Positions 9,232-18,010 of a DNA stretch of 64,000 bases are shown here, in pieces. Below the pieces are notes generated by a model. That model saw nothing but the letters and a program-made list of their open reading frames with translations. It was not told the origin of the DNA and made no database searches. The position numbers and the translations under genes are program-made. The first letter of the stretch is position 1; every line of letters begins with the position of its first letter. Source of the DNA: UKL13-3 sp044353855 (GTDB taxonomy: Bacteria > Bacteroidota > Bacteroidia > UKL13-3); NCBI GenBank assembly GCA_044353855.1, contig JBILBF010000001.1, positions 124,001 through 188,000 of the forward strand, read 5' to 3'.

Positions 9232-10212
9232 ATGAACGCACAACACGAAGCATTACGAAAATTTGGATATCAAATTGGATATGCACTAACCAATTATACA
9301 TCACATGGCTTATCAGCCTCACAATTTAATAATATTGTAATTGGTGGATTAGGAGGTAGCGGAATTGGAGGCCGTATTGTAAAAAGTATATTTGCCAATG
9401 AGCTACCTATACCTGTAGAATGCATAGCTGATTATAGTTTACCCGCTTATGTAAACGAAAAATCATTGGTGATTTTAGCTTCATACTCTGGAAATACCGA
9501 AGAAACATTAACCATGTATGCTGAAGTAAAAAAACGTGGAGCCAACATACTTACGTTAACTACTGGTGGTAAATTGAAAGAGCTTGCTACTGCTGATGGA
9601 TTGTATATGCTTCAAATTGAAGCTGGATTTCAACCTCGAATGGCATTAGGTTTTTCATTAACATTATTGATTCAAATTTTTGCTGAACTCATTGGCAAAG
9701 ATGTAAAAGATGAAATGCAACACATACTCGAATCCTTTGCCACAACAACTAAATACGAACAAAGGGCAACAGAGATATTTGAACTTATAAAAGGTAAAAC
9801 AAAATCAAAGTTTGTAGTGCTTTCGGATGGACCCATGGAATCAATTGGTATTCGATTTGCACAGCAAGTACAAGAAAATGCAAAACACGAATGTTTCCAA
9901 CATGTATTACCTGAAATGAATCACAACGTCATTGAGTCATACTACGGAACATTAGATACTGTTTTTTTTACAATTGACTCCATGCAAAACGCAAGAGTAT
10001 CTGCTCGATTTGAATTCATAGAAAGTTTATTAGCAGTAGAAAACCATAAAGTAGTAAGTATTGGAATGGAAAACTACTCTATTAAATCTGTGTATGAAAT
10101 GATTTATGTGCTAGATTGGGTTTCTATTTTTGTTGCTGACTTTCGAAAAGTTGATTCGTTAAATGTGCCAAATATTGCTTCGCTTAAAGAATTTTTAGAA
10201 AGCATAAAATAA
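9232..10212 (+). CDS. Bifunctional phosphoglucose/phosphomannose isomerase
   Basis: About 326 residues of an SIS-domain sugar isomerase of the bifunctional PGI/PMI family. It interconverts glucose-6-P or mannose-6-P with fructose-6-P, so it can feed mannose- and fucose-type nucleotide sugars. Visible are VIGGLGGSGIGGRIVKS at the first SIS domain, SYSGNTEETL (phosphate binding) and HNVIESY in the second half. I use the ATG at 9232; a TTG at 9199 would add 11 residues and neither has a clear ribosome site. It sits between rfbA and the CpsB-like phosphatase gene, which starts 1 base after its stop, suggesting a glycan-related operon. Confidence 0.82.
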   Translation: MNAQHEALRKFGYQIGYALTNYTSHGLSASQFNNIVIGGLGGSGIGGRIVKSIFANELPIPVECIADYSLPAYVNEKSLVILASYSGNTEETLTMYAEVKKRGANILTLTTGGKLKELATADGLYMLQIEAGFQPRMALGFSLTLLIQIFAELIGKDVKDEMQHILESFATTTKYEQRATEIFELIKGKTKSKFVVLSDGPMESIGIRFAQQVQENAKHECFQHVLPEMNHNVIESYYGTLDTVFFTIDSMQNARVSARFEFIESLLAVENHKVVSIGMENYSIKSVYEMIYVLDWVSIFVADFRKVDSLNVPNIASLKEFLESIK

Positions 10213-10213
10213 C

Positions 10214-10960
10214 ATGAAACTATTCGATCGTTTATTCAGTAAAAGTAACACACTGGCAAACGAGACATTCGTCAATCCAATTACTACCGAATTACATTCG
10301 CATTTACTCCCTGGAATTGATGATGGTGTTCAAACGCTTCAAGAGAGTTTAGATGTGCTTAAAGAGCTAAGTATGCTCGGATACAAAAAGGTAATAACCA
10401 CACCTCATATTATGGTTGATTATTACAAAAATAATCCTGAAAATATTTTACCCCTATTGGAACAAGTTCGAACTGCACTAACAGAACATAACATCCCTAT
10501 TGAACTGCAAGCTGCAGCTGAATACATGGTAGATGACGCACTACAAGAAAAAATAGACGCGGGAAATTTACTTACGTTTGGTGCAAATTATGTACTTATT
10601 GAAATGCCCTTTTTGGAGCCTGCTCCTAATTTTAAAGAAATAGTTTTTGCTCTTAATATTAATGGCTATAAACCCGTACTAGCTCATCCCGAAAGGTATA
10701 TGTATTATGCAATGAATACAAAAAAATACGATGAATTGTGGGATTCAGAAATGCTATTTCAAGTAAATATTAATTCATTAATTGGGTATTATTCTCCTCA
10801 AGCGCAAAAAGCAAGCGAGTACTTAATTGAACATAAAATGGTATCAATGATAGGAAGTGACACCCATGGAATGCGTCATATTTCTTTTTTGCAAAATGCA
10901 CTCAATAGCAAAAACTACCAACGAATTTGCGAACTCCCTTTGCTTAATAATTCTCTTTAA
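10214..10960 (+). CDS. CpsB/CapC-type tyrosine phosphatase (PHP domain)
   Basis: 248 residues, PHP-fold metal phosphatase. Metal-ligand motifs are ELHSHLLPGIDDG, TTPHIM, LAHPERY and GSDTHGM, in the order found in CpsB/YwqE. Family members dephosphorylate the tyrosine kinase (Wzc/CpsD type) that controls capsule or exopolysaccharide export. No Wzc-like kinase is in this window. Its start lies 1 base after the isomerase stop. The 3' end overlaps the convergent pterin dehydratase gene by 4 bases. Confidence 0.85.
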   Translation: MKLFDRLFSKSNTLANETFVNPITTELHSHLLPGIDDGVQTLQESLDVLKELSMLGYKKVITTPHIMVDYYKNNPENILPLLEQVRTALTEHNIPIELQAAAEYMVDDALQEKIDAGNLLTFGANYVLIEMPFLEPAPNFKEIVFALNINGYKPVLAHPERYMYYAMNTKKYDELWDSEMLFQVNINSLIGYYSPQAQKASEYLIEHKMVSMIGSDTHGMRHISFLQNALNSKNYQRICELPLLNNSL

Positions 10961-11190
10961 ATACTATCTAAGATTTCGGCTAACTTTTTATCCAATGCTG
11001 TAACTGTATTACCCGCATCATGCGTAGTTAGTTTTACTGATACCTTATTGTATACATTCGTCCACTCTGGATGATGGTTTAATTTTTCGATAGCAAAACT
11101 AGCTTTCACCATCCATGCTATTGCAGCAGCAAAATCTTCGAATACAAACGTTTTAGATAATGCATGTTGTTCTTCTTTCCAGTTATTCAT
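10957..11190 (-). CDS. 4a-hydroxytetrahydrobiopterin dehydratase (pterin carbinolamine dehydratase)
   Basis: 77 residues, short member of the PCD/DCoH family. It regenerates the pterin cofactor after aromatic amino acid hydroxylation. The signature HHPEWTNVYNKV carries the catalytic histidines, and LTTHDAGNTVTALD is the conserved C-terminal active-site part. The start overlaps the stop of the upstream carbonic-anhydrase gene by 8 bases, so the two are probably co-translated. No phenylalanine hydroxylase is seen nearby. Confidence 0.88.
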   Translation of the reverse strand: MNNWKEEQHALSKTFVFEDFAAAIAWMVKASFAIEKLNHHPEWTNVYNKVSVKLTTHDAGNTVTALDKKLAEILDSI

Positions 11191-11704
11191 AAGTATAGTG
11201 TTTTATATATTCTTTGCTTAACTCAACATATGCTTGTGCATTTCGTTTTACTTTTTCGATATGTACTTCGCTTAATTGTTTTACCACTTTTGCCGGTGAA
11301 CCCATTACAATACTATAATCGGGAATGTTCATGCCTTCTGTAACCAATGCATTAGCACCAATAATGCAAAAATTACCAATAGTAGCTCCATTTAAAACAG
11401 TAGCATGCATGCCCACCAAAACATTGTTTCCAACTAAAGCACCATGTACAATAGCACCATGTCCAATAATACAATCATCGCCTATAAAAGTTGGAAAACC
11501 AGGATCAACATGTACAACAGCATTTTCTTGGATATTACTTCTATTACCTACTGTTATCGTATCACCATCACCTCTCAATACTGCTCCAAACCAAACTGAA
11601 CATTCATCACCCAAAATAACCTGACCAAAAACACGGGCAGTATCCGCTATCCAAACATCTTTTCCTTTTACTATTGGTTTTTGAAGAATATCTTTTAAAC
11701 TCAT
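11183..11704 (-). CDS. Gamma-carbonic anhydrase-like hexapeptide protein
   Basis: 173 residues, left-handed beta-helix (hexapeptide repeats at about 20-140) of the gamma-CA/YrdA family. The zinc-ligand histidines are present in the pattern IIGHGAIVHGALVG and LVGMHATVL. Whether the protein has carbonic anhydrase activity cannot be told: many YrdA/PaaY-type members are called gamma-CA without proof. It heads a two-gene minus-strand unit with the pterin dehydratase and is divergent from hutI with a 62-base gap. Confidence 0.85.
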   Translation of the reverse strand: MSLKDILQKPIVKGKDVWIADTARVFGQVILGDECSVWFGAVLRGDGDTITVGNRSNIQENAVVHVDPGFPTFIGDDCIIGHGAIVHGALVGNNVLVGMHATVLNGATIGNFCIIGANALVTEGMNIPDYSIVMGSPAKVVKQLSEVHIEKVKRNAQAYVELSKEYIKHYTYE

Positions 11705-11766
11705 TGGTTTTGTTTTGATGATTTAGATGCAAATTAGTAAAAACACTTTACGTTATTTGCATGTAA

Positions 11767-13008
11767 ATGAAAACTGTATTAATTAAAAATATCAAAACGC
11801 TTTACGGCATTATTGAAGATGCATCCATAATTCAAAAAGCTGGACCAGAAATGTCTGTTTTTACTAGCATAAACGATGCATACATTTTGATTGAAGATGG
11901 TACTATCAAACAATTTGGAACAATCGATACATTCTCAAACTCCTATGATGAAATTATTGATGCAAATGGCGGAATGGTTTTACCCTCTTTTATTGATTCG
12001 CATACACATATTGTTTTTGCTCAAAGCAGAGAAGAAGAATTTGTGATGCGAATTAAAGGAAATACATATGAAGAAATTGCTGAGGCAGGAGGTGGCATTT
12101 TAAATTCAGCACACAAGTTGCAAGCCATGAGCGAAGATGAATTATTTGAAAGTGCATTAGCGCGTTTAAACGAAGTCATAAAATTTGGAACTGGTGCTAT
12201 CGAAATAAAAAGTGGTTATGGCTTAACCGTAAAAGATGAGTTGAAAATATTGCGTGTTATCAGGCGTTTAAAAGACGTTTCACCCATTACCATTAAAGCT
12301 ACTTTTTTGGGTGCACATGCCATACCAACTGAATTTAAACACAACCGACAAGGATATATTGATTTAGTGATAAACGAAATGTTGCCACAAGTGGCTGCCG
12401 AAAATTTAGCGGACTATTGTGATGTATTTTGCGACCAAGGTTTTTTTACAGTAGCTGAAACGGATGCAATTTTAACAGCAGCCAAAACATACAACCTAAA
12501 AGCCAAAATACATGGCAACGAGTTGGGTTTTACAGGCGGTGTTCAAGTAGCCGTAAAACACAATGCCATAAGTGTTGATCATTTGGAATATACAGGAGAA
12601 GCTGAAATTGCGTGTTTAAAAAATAGCCATACAATGCCAGTAGGTTTACCCAATTGTTCTTTCTTTTTGGGAATACCTTATGCCCCTGGACGCAATATAA
12701 TTGATGCTGGTTTACCCTTTTGTATGGCAAGTGATTACAACCCTGGAAGTTCTCCGAATGGGCGTATGAGTTTTGTAATTGCACTTGCATGTATCCAAAT
12801 GAAATTAACACCCGAAGAAGCCTTTAATGCAACAACCATTAATGGTGCTGCAGCACTCGAATTAAGTGCTACTCATGGCAGTATAACTGTTGGTAAACAA
12901 GCCAATTTAATACTGACGAAACCTATTTCTTCTTTGGCATTTATTCCCTATAGTTTTGGCAGAGATTGGGTAGATCGAGTAATTCTTAAAGGTCAATTGC
13001 AAGCTTAA
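11767..13008 (+). CDS. hutI: Imidazolonepropionase
   Basis: 413 residues, amidohydrolase superfamily. It hydrolyses 4-imidazolone-5-propanoate to N-formimino-glutamate in histidine breakdown. Metal and substrate motifs seen are DSHTHIVFAQSREEEF, KSGYGL, HGNELGFTGG, DHLEYTGE and ASDYNPGSSP. Length is standard. The other hut genes are not in the window. The pentapeptide protein begins 3 bases after the stop, so these two genes are probably cotranscribed. Confidence 0.95.
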   Translation: MKTVLIKNIKTLYGIIEDASIIQKAGPEMSVFTSINDAYILIEDGTIKQFGTIDTFSNSYDEIIDANGGMVLPSFIDSHTHIVFAQSREEEFVMRIKGNTYEEIAEAGGGILNSAHKLQAMSEDELFESALARLNEVIKFGTGAIEIKSGYGLTVKDELKILRVIRRLKDVSPITIKATFLGAHAIPTEFKHNRQGYIDLVINEMLPQVAAENLADYCDVFCDQGFFTVAETDAILTAAKTYNLKAKIHGNELGFTGGVQVAVKHNAISVDHLEYTGEAEIACLKNSHTMPVGLPNCSFFLGIPYAPGRNIIDAGLPFCMASDYNPGSSPNGRMSFVIALACIQMKLTPEEAFNATTINGAAALELSATHGSITVGKQANLILTKPISSLAFIPYSFGRDWVDRVILKGQLQA

Positions 13009-13011
13009 AAT

Positions 13012-13560
13012 ATGGCCTACAATCAATCATTTACTGATTTAGAACAATTGGATTCAACCGATACAGAATGGGAAGCGTGTACATTTATCAACTGCACATT
13101 TAAAACATTGTCACAACAAGTATTTATTGATTGTGTATTTGATCAATGTAATTTAAGCAATGCACACGTATCAAATACCGCCTTTAGAAATTGCACCTTT
13201 AAAGATTGTAAATTAATGGGTGTGAATTTTAGCAGTAGCCGCGAATTTGGGTTTGAGATTCATGTTACCAATTGTAATCTCGACTATACCGCTTTTGATC
13301 GCAAAAAAGTTTACCAAAGTAAGTGTATCAATAACACTTTTAAAGGAGCTAATTTTACCGAAGCTGATATATCAAAAAGTATATTTGAAAACTGTGATTT
13401 CGCAGAAGCAGTATTTATGAATACCAATATGAGTGGCGTTAACTTTACCACCAACTATCATTTCCATATAGATCCAACTCTAAACAATATGACCAAGGCT
13501 CGTTTCTCACGTTTTGCATTGAGTGGACTTTTATACAATACAGGTATTGAAATTGAGTAA
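13012..13560 (+). CDS. Pentapeptide-repeat protein
   Basis: 182 residues with tandem pentapeptide repeats of the A(D/N)LxX kind, for example FINCTF, FIDCVF, AFRNCTF, GANFTEADISKS and MNTNMSGVNF, giving a right-handed quadrilateral beta-helix. This is the fold of Qnr and MfpA, which mimic DNA and protect gyrase, but many chromosomal members have no known role and I do not assign one. The protein has no signal peptide and is Cys-rich within the repeats. It sits immediately behind hutI. Confidence 0.8.
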   Translation: MAYNQSFTDLEQLDSTDTEWEACTFINCTFKTLSQQVFIDCVFDQCNLSNAHVSNTAFRNCTFKDCKLMGVNFSSSREFGFEIHVTNCNLDYTAFDRKKVYQSKCINNTFKGANFTEADISKSIFENCDFAEAVFMNTNMSGVNFTTNYHFHIDPTLNNMTKARFSRFALSGLLYNTGIEIE

Positions 13561-13586
13561 TATCTTTAAAGTCATTATGTTTATGT

Positions 13587-13952
13587 ATGGAAACATTTAA
13601 ACTCGCCCAAATCCTTATTGCAGTAGTTGCTTTATTGCATATGTATATCCTTGTATTGGAAATGTTTTTATGGACAACTCGAGGTCCAAAAGTTTTTAAA
13701 AGTATTCCTAAGGATATGTTTATTCCAACCAAAACATTAGCCGCCAACCAAGGATTGTATAATGGATTTTTAGCTGCTGGTTTAATTTGGTCATTGTGTA
13801 TTACCGATATAAGTTGGTCACAAAATATTGCTTTGTTCTTTTTGGTTTGTATTGCGGTGGCTGGAATATATGGCGCAATTACTGTACAACGCTCAATTTT
13901 ATATATTCAAACAATACCTGCAGCTCTTGCTATTTTATTGCTTTGTTGTTGA
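13587..13952 (+). CDS. DUF1304 small integral membrane protein
   Basis: 121 residues with about four hydrophobic segments. The motif ALLHMYILVLEMFLW near the N-terminus, followed by NQGLYNGFLAAGLIW and a GIYGA segment, is characteristic of DUF1304. Function is unknown. It lies 26 bases after the pentapeptide gene and may belong to the hutI transcript. The 208 bases that follow, to 14160, hold no supported gene. Confidence 0.8.
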   Translation: METFKLAQILIAVVALLHMYILVLEMFLWTTRGPKVFKSIPKDMFIPTKTLAANQGLYNGFLAAGLIWSLCITDISWSQNIALFFLVCIAVAGIYGAITVQRSILYIQTIPAALAILLLCC

Positions 13953-14160
13953 AATGACTAATATTTTAGTATTATTTTTAGCAAAGCCCTTTGCGTGTAA
14001 TCCAATTCCCTTTTGCTGAAAGGTAAATAATATAAATGTGGCTTCTATGATCAGAAAGGTTAATACGGTTTCCTGATTGGTTTACAAGGGTATCTTCTTC
14101 AGCTATCACAACTCCTTTAAACATATCCATTACCACCATTGTGTAAACAAGAAATAGCAA

Positions 14161-15468
14161 TTATGATTTTGCTAAGCCTGCTTTATAAACTTCTAAACAA
14201 CGCTTACGAGCATCCTCATGAACCACAATTGGTTTTGGATAATGTAGTGTGTTTATTTCAGGTATCCATTGTTTGATATATACCCATTGTTTGTCAAATT
14301 TTTCAGTTTGCAAGGCAGGGTTAAACACCCTAAAATAAGGTGCTGCATCAGTGCCACTTCCTGCTGCCCATTGCCAGCCTCCATTGTTTGCACTCAAATC
14401 AAAATCCAATAATTTTTGCGCAAAATAAGCTTCACCCCAACGCCAATCTATTAATAAATGTTTGGTTAAAAAACTTGCAACTATCATGCGCACCCGGTTA
14501 TGCATAAAACCAGTTGTATTCAATTCTCGCATACCTGCATCTACAATTGGGTAACCTGTTTGTCCTGCGCACCAAGCAGCAAATTCAACCTCATTATTGC
14601 GCCATTGTATATTATCGTATGCTGACCTAAAACTCTGCTGTGCCACATGCGAAAAATGAGAAAGTATCATCATGTAAAAATCCCTCCAAATCAGTTCGTT
14701 CAAAAACGTTTCATTTAAATCCTTTGCCTTGCGTGCTTTTTCTCTGATGCTAATGGTGCCAAACCTGAAATGAATGCCCAAACGGGAAGTTCCAGCAATT
14801 GCAGGAAAATTTCGGTGCTCTGTATAGTTTTTTATAATACCCTGCGCAACTTCTTTGCTCGGAAATTGCACGTTGGTTTTGGTAAATCCCATTTCGGCTA
14901 ACGAAATAATAGGCGTTGATTTAGTTTGGTAAAAATTGGTAAAATAGTTCTCGTTAGGATAAGCTTTTAGGAAATAATCGGTGAGTTTAGCTTTCCATTT
15001 GCGGGAGTAGGGTGTAAATACGGTATACGGCAATCCATCATCTTTGGTTACTTCACTTTTTTCAAAAATGCATTGGTCCTTGTAAGTTTTAAACCCAATT
15101 TGTTTACTTGCCAACAATAATTCTGTTGCTGCATCTCGTTGTATGGCATTGGGTTCGTAATCGTGGTTTGCGAATACAGTTTGAATAGCGTATTGGGAAA
15201 TAAGTTGTTGCCAAATATCTTGAGGTGTTCCATAATATACTTGCAGGTCGCTGCCCCATTGTTGCAATTCTTGTTTCAGCAAAACCAATTGTTGGTGAAT
15301 AAAATCAACCCGTTTATCGGCTTTATCTTCAAGCTTATTCAATATGTTGGTATCAAACATAAAAATAGGTAAAACAGGTATACCACTTTTTAATGCGTGG
15401 TACAAACCTGCGTTGTCTTGCAAACGCAAATCTCTGCGAAACCAAAAAATGGATATTGGATTATTCAT
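14161..15468 (-). CDS. phrB: Deoxyribodipyrimidine photolyase (CPD class I type)
   Basis: 435 residues. It repairs UV-induced pyrimidine dimers using light and FAD. The N-terminal alpha/beta antenna domain starts with SIFWFRRDLRLQDN. The FAD domain has TSRLGIHFRFGTISIR, LIWRDFYMMIL, GQTGYPIVDAGMREL, TGFMHNRVRM and DANNGGWQW-like SANNGGWQWAAGSGTDA, including the tryptophans of the electron-transfer chain. Length is normal. Members of this family also include cryptochromes, but the HNRVRM and NNGGWQW motifs favour a repair enzyme. It follows the antiporter gene by 35 bases in the same direction. Confidence 0.92.
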   Translation of the reverse strand: MNNPISIFWFRRDLRLQDNAGLYHALKSGIPVLPIFMFDTNILNKLEDKADKRVDFIHQQLVLLKQELQQWGSDLQVYYGTPQDIWQQLISQYAIQTVFANHDYEPNAIQRDAATELLLASKQIGFKTYKDQCIFEKSEVTKDDGLPYTVFTPYSRKWKAKLTDYFLKAYPNENYFTNFYQTKSTPIISLAEMGFTKTNVQFPSKEVAQGIIKNYTEHRNFPAIAGTSRLGIHFRFGTISIREKARKAKDLNETFLNELIWRDFYMMILSHFSHVAQQSFRSAYDNIQWRNNEVEFAAWCAGQTGYPIVDAGMRELNTTGFMHNRVRMIVASFLTKHLLIDWRWGEAYFAQKLLDFDLSANNGGWQWAAGSGTDAAPYFRVFNPALQTEKFDKQWVYIKQWIPEINTLHYPKPIVVHEDARKRCLEVYKAGLAKS

Positions 15469-15503
15469 TTAAAAAAAACAAGAGAAGCGTATAAAATGTT
15501 TCG

Positions 15504-16781
15504 TTAATCATCCGTACTCAAAGGATTCAAATCTTTCAAATTCACCCCAACTTTCATTTCGCCAGTAATTAAGTACTGCAACATGGGGCCTGCCATAATA
15601 CTGGTAACTACAGCCATTACAACAATTGCTACAAATAGCTGTTCAGAAATAACACCCGCTTGTAAGGCCAATAATCCCAAAACAATTTCCATAGCTCCAC
15701 GGGCATTCATACCAAAGCCAACTGCCATTGCTTCTTTCCATTTTAGGCCGCCCCATAATGCACCCAAACCAGCTCCTAGCAATTTAGAAACAATAGCCAA
15801 TACCAATACCACAAGGGTAATGCTCAAATCAAAATTATCAACAAAATTTACTTTAAACCCAATGGAAACAAAAAACAATGGGGCAAAAATATTGGTGATA
15901 AATTGATTGATAATATCGCGTGTTTTTTCATTGAGATGTACCGAATCGCCAAAAGTTATGCCAACTATAAAAGCTCCGAAAATAGCATGTATCCCAATTT
16001 TTTCGGTAAATGCTGCACCCAAAAATGCAAAGCCTAATGATATGGCTAAGATACCACCTGGCCAAGAAAGTTTGCGTTTGGCCCATGGCAAAAATTTATT
16101 AATAATATACCGTCCGCCTGTAAGCATAGCCAATGCAAACACAATGGTAAACCCAAGCGTATATAAAAAGCCCCAACTTTCGGGTCCTTTATTCATCATA
16201 CCCAATACCACGGAAAACAAAATCCATCCCACCAAATCATCCAACATTGCAGCAGCTATAATAATCATTCCAACTTTGGTTTTAAACAAGTTTAAATCCA
16301 TTAACGTTCGAGCAATAATAGGCAATGCTGATATTGCCATTGCTGTTCCCATAAACAAACTAAATACCAAAATATTGTTGGAGTTGTTTTCACCAAATGA
16401 ATTATAAAACTCATGGCCAATAAAAAAACCTAGTACCAATGGAATAATCAATCCAACAAAACTGGCCTTTAAAGCCGTTTTTCCTTGATGCCTAATAATA
16501 GATAGTTCTACTTCCATGCCCGCAGCAAATAAAAGCATCACCACTGATATAGAAGTAATACCACTTAGCACCAATCCAATGGTACCCTTGGTGGTAAAAA
16601 TAGTTTCGTTTAAATGGGGATAAAATTGACCCAATACTGTTGGCCCTAATACAATACCTGCAACCAACTCCCCTACTACAAGTGGCATTTTTAGTTTTCT
16701 AAAAAACTCGCCAAACAACCGTCCACTGAGCAGCATGATTCCAATGCATAAAAATAAATCAATCAGTTGCTCGTGGTTCAT
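15504..16781 (-). CDS. Cation:proton antiporter (CPA2-type, Na+/H+ exchanger domain)
   Basis: 425 residues with about 12 membrane spans, matching the PF00999 exchanger fold. The first spans contain MPLVVGELVAGIVLGPTVLG and MLLFAAGMEVEL, the middle has the paired-acid region AAMLDDLVGWILFS, and the end has NARGAMEIVLGLLALQAGVI. These are hallmarks of Kef/Nap-type antiporters. No cytosolic TrkA-N domain follows, so it is a stand-alone transporter. It is preceded 59 bases upstream by a double universal stress protein gene, a common partner of such antiporters. Confidence 0.88.
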   Translation of the reverse strand: MNHEQLIDLFLCIGIMLLSGRLFGEFFRKLKMPLVVGELVAGIVLGPTVLGQFYPHLNETIFTTKGTIGLVLSGITSISVVMLLFAAGMEVELSIIRHQGKTALKASFVGLIIPLVLGFFIGHEFYNSFGENNSNNILVFSLFMGTAMAISALPIIARTLMDLNLFKTKVGMIIIAAAMLDDLVGWILFSVVLGMMNKGPESWGFLYTLGFTIVFALAMLTGGRYIINKFLPWAKRKLSWPGGILAISLGFAFLGAAFTEKIGIHAIFGAFIVGITFGDSVHLNEKTRDIINQFITNIFAPLFFVSIGFKVNFVDNFDLSITLVVLVLAIVSKLLGAGLGALWGGLKWKEAMAVGFGMNARGAMEIVLGLLALQAGVISEQLFVAIVVMAVVTSIMAGPMLQYLITGEMKVGVNLKDLNPLSTDD

Positions 16782-16840
16782 GGAGTTGGGTTAGTGTTGA
16801 ATCTGTGCTAAACTATTATACTCTTGGTTTTAGTATTTTT

Positions 16841-17728
16841 TTATCTTTCTTCTGTTTCATGTAACTGCGAATGCACTATTAACAAATCGCAGGGCAAATC
16901 GGCAAGAGCAAATTCAATATCATGTGGAAACACACGATCAATCAAATTCAATTTAGTATCTGGAGAATTTAACACCAACAAATCTACTTTTTGTTCGCGT
17001 GCATACTGTGAAATAACATAACCAGGTTTTCCCTCCAAACGCTCTACAGTAAGACTTAATGAACCACAATCGGCACATTGAATTATGGTGTCTAATCGTT
17101 TATTTTCATCTTCGAAAATTTTCTCTTTGTGCTCTTCTACTTCATCATCACTAAATACATCACTGCGTATCAATGCCATTTTACTTACATCACTCTCTTG
17201 AATAATGATAACCTCTGCCGCATTCGTTTTTTTAGCAATATATACAGCAGTCTCAATCGTATTCACTGTTTTAGGATGATCACTGCCGCCAACCACAATA
17301 CGTTGTAAAGGTTTGGATTTGATATCAGGTTCGCGCAACATCAATACCGAACATTTTGCTTTGCGCGATAATTTTCGTGCAACCGAACCCAAAAAATATT
17401 TCACCAAACTCTCTTTTTCAAGTGCACCTGCCACCACTAAGTCTACATTGTATTCTGCACATTTTTCAATGATCACATCCACCGGATCGCCTAATTCCCA
17501 GAGCAATTTATTGCTCGGCAAATCCAATCCAAAACGGTGCATTAAATGTTTGATGTATTCTTCTTGTTGCAACGTTTTTTCGCCTACATGAATAAAAATC
17601 ATCTCCGCTTTAAAAATATCCTGCAAGCGCTTACTCTCCGCCAAAATGGCTTCAACACGAGGTGAAAAAGCAACTGCAACTGCAATTTTTTGAAAGGGAA
17701 ATGATGTATTTTTTTCTACACTAATCAT
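16841..17728 (-). CDS. Universal stress protein, two UspA domains
   Basis: 295 residues made of two UspA-like domains at about 10-148 and 158-292. The first has the nucleotide-binding-like pattern VVAGALEKESLVKYFLGS followed by a C-terminal strand SVLMLRE; the second ends in DIEFALADLPCDLLIVHS, where the glycine motif is weak. Family members bind ATP or act as regulators under stress. Being upstream of the antiporter and photolyase on the same strand suggests a stress-linked transcription unit (inference). Confidence 0.85.
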   Translation of the reverse strand: MISVEKNTSFPFQKIAVAVAFSPRVEAILAESKRLQDIFKAEMIFIHVGEKTLQQEEYIKHLMHRFGLDLPSNKLLWELGDPVDVIIEKCAEYNVDLVVAGALEKESLVKYFLGSVARKLSRKAKCSVLMLREPDIKSKPLQRIVVGGSDHPKTVNTIETAVYIAKKTNAAEVIIIQESDVSKMALIRSDVFSDDEVEEHKEKIFEDENKRLDTIIQCADCGSLSLTVERLEGKPGYVISQYAREQKVDLLVLNSPDTKLNLIDRVFPHDIEFALADLPCDLLIVHSQLHETEER

Positions 17729-18010
17729 GTAACGAAAGTATCATTATTTGTGGAAATATGGATACGAATTAAAAGGGAAACAGTTGATACAAAAACAATG
17801 TTGCTTTAACATCATCTTCCTTAAAATAGATTAAACAGGCTACTCATTATCTTAAACCTTTCTTTTTTTTGCTGTAAAACGAAACAAATAAAAAAGATAG
17901 CATAAACTCATAACAATGAGGTCCTTGATAAACATATCAATCTATCTAGCCATTCATCACAACCAACACATTTAACATTAAAATAATTTACGTAAACTTG
18001 CCTTTCAATC

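Noticed and set aside
13978..14160. Small minus-strand frame of 60 codons directly behind the photolyase
   Set aside because: It has a TTG start immediately after the photolyase stop, no recognisable motif and no ribosome site; I could not support it as a gene.
15583..16407. Two plus-strand frames over the antiporter gene
   Set aside because: They are antisense to a well-supported membrane protein and only mirror its composition.
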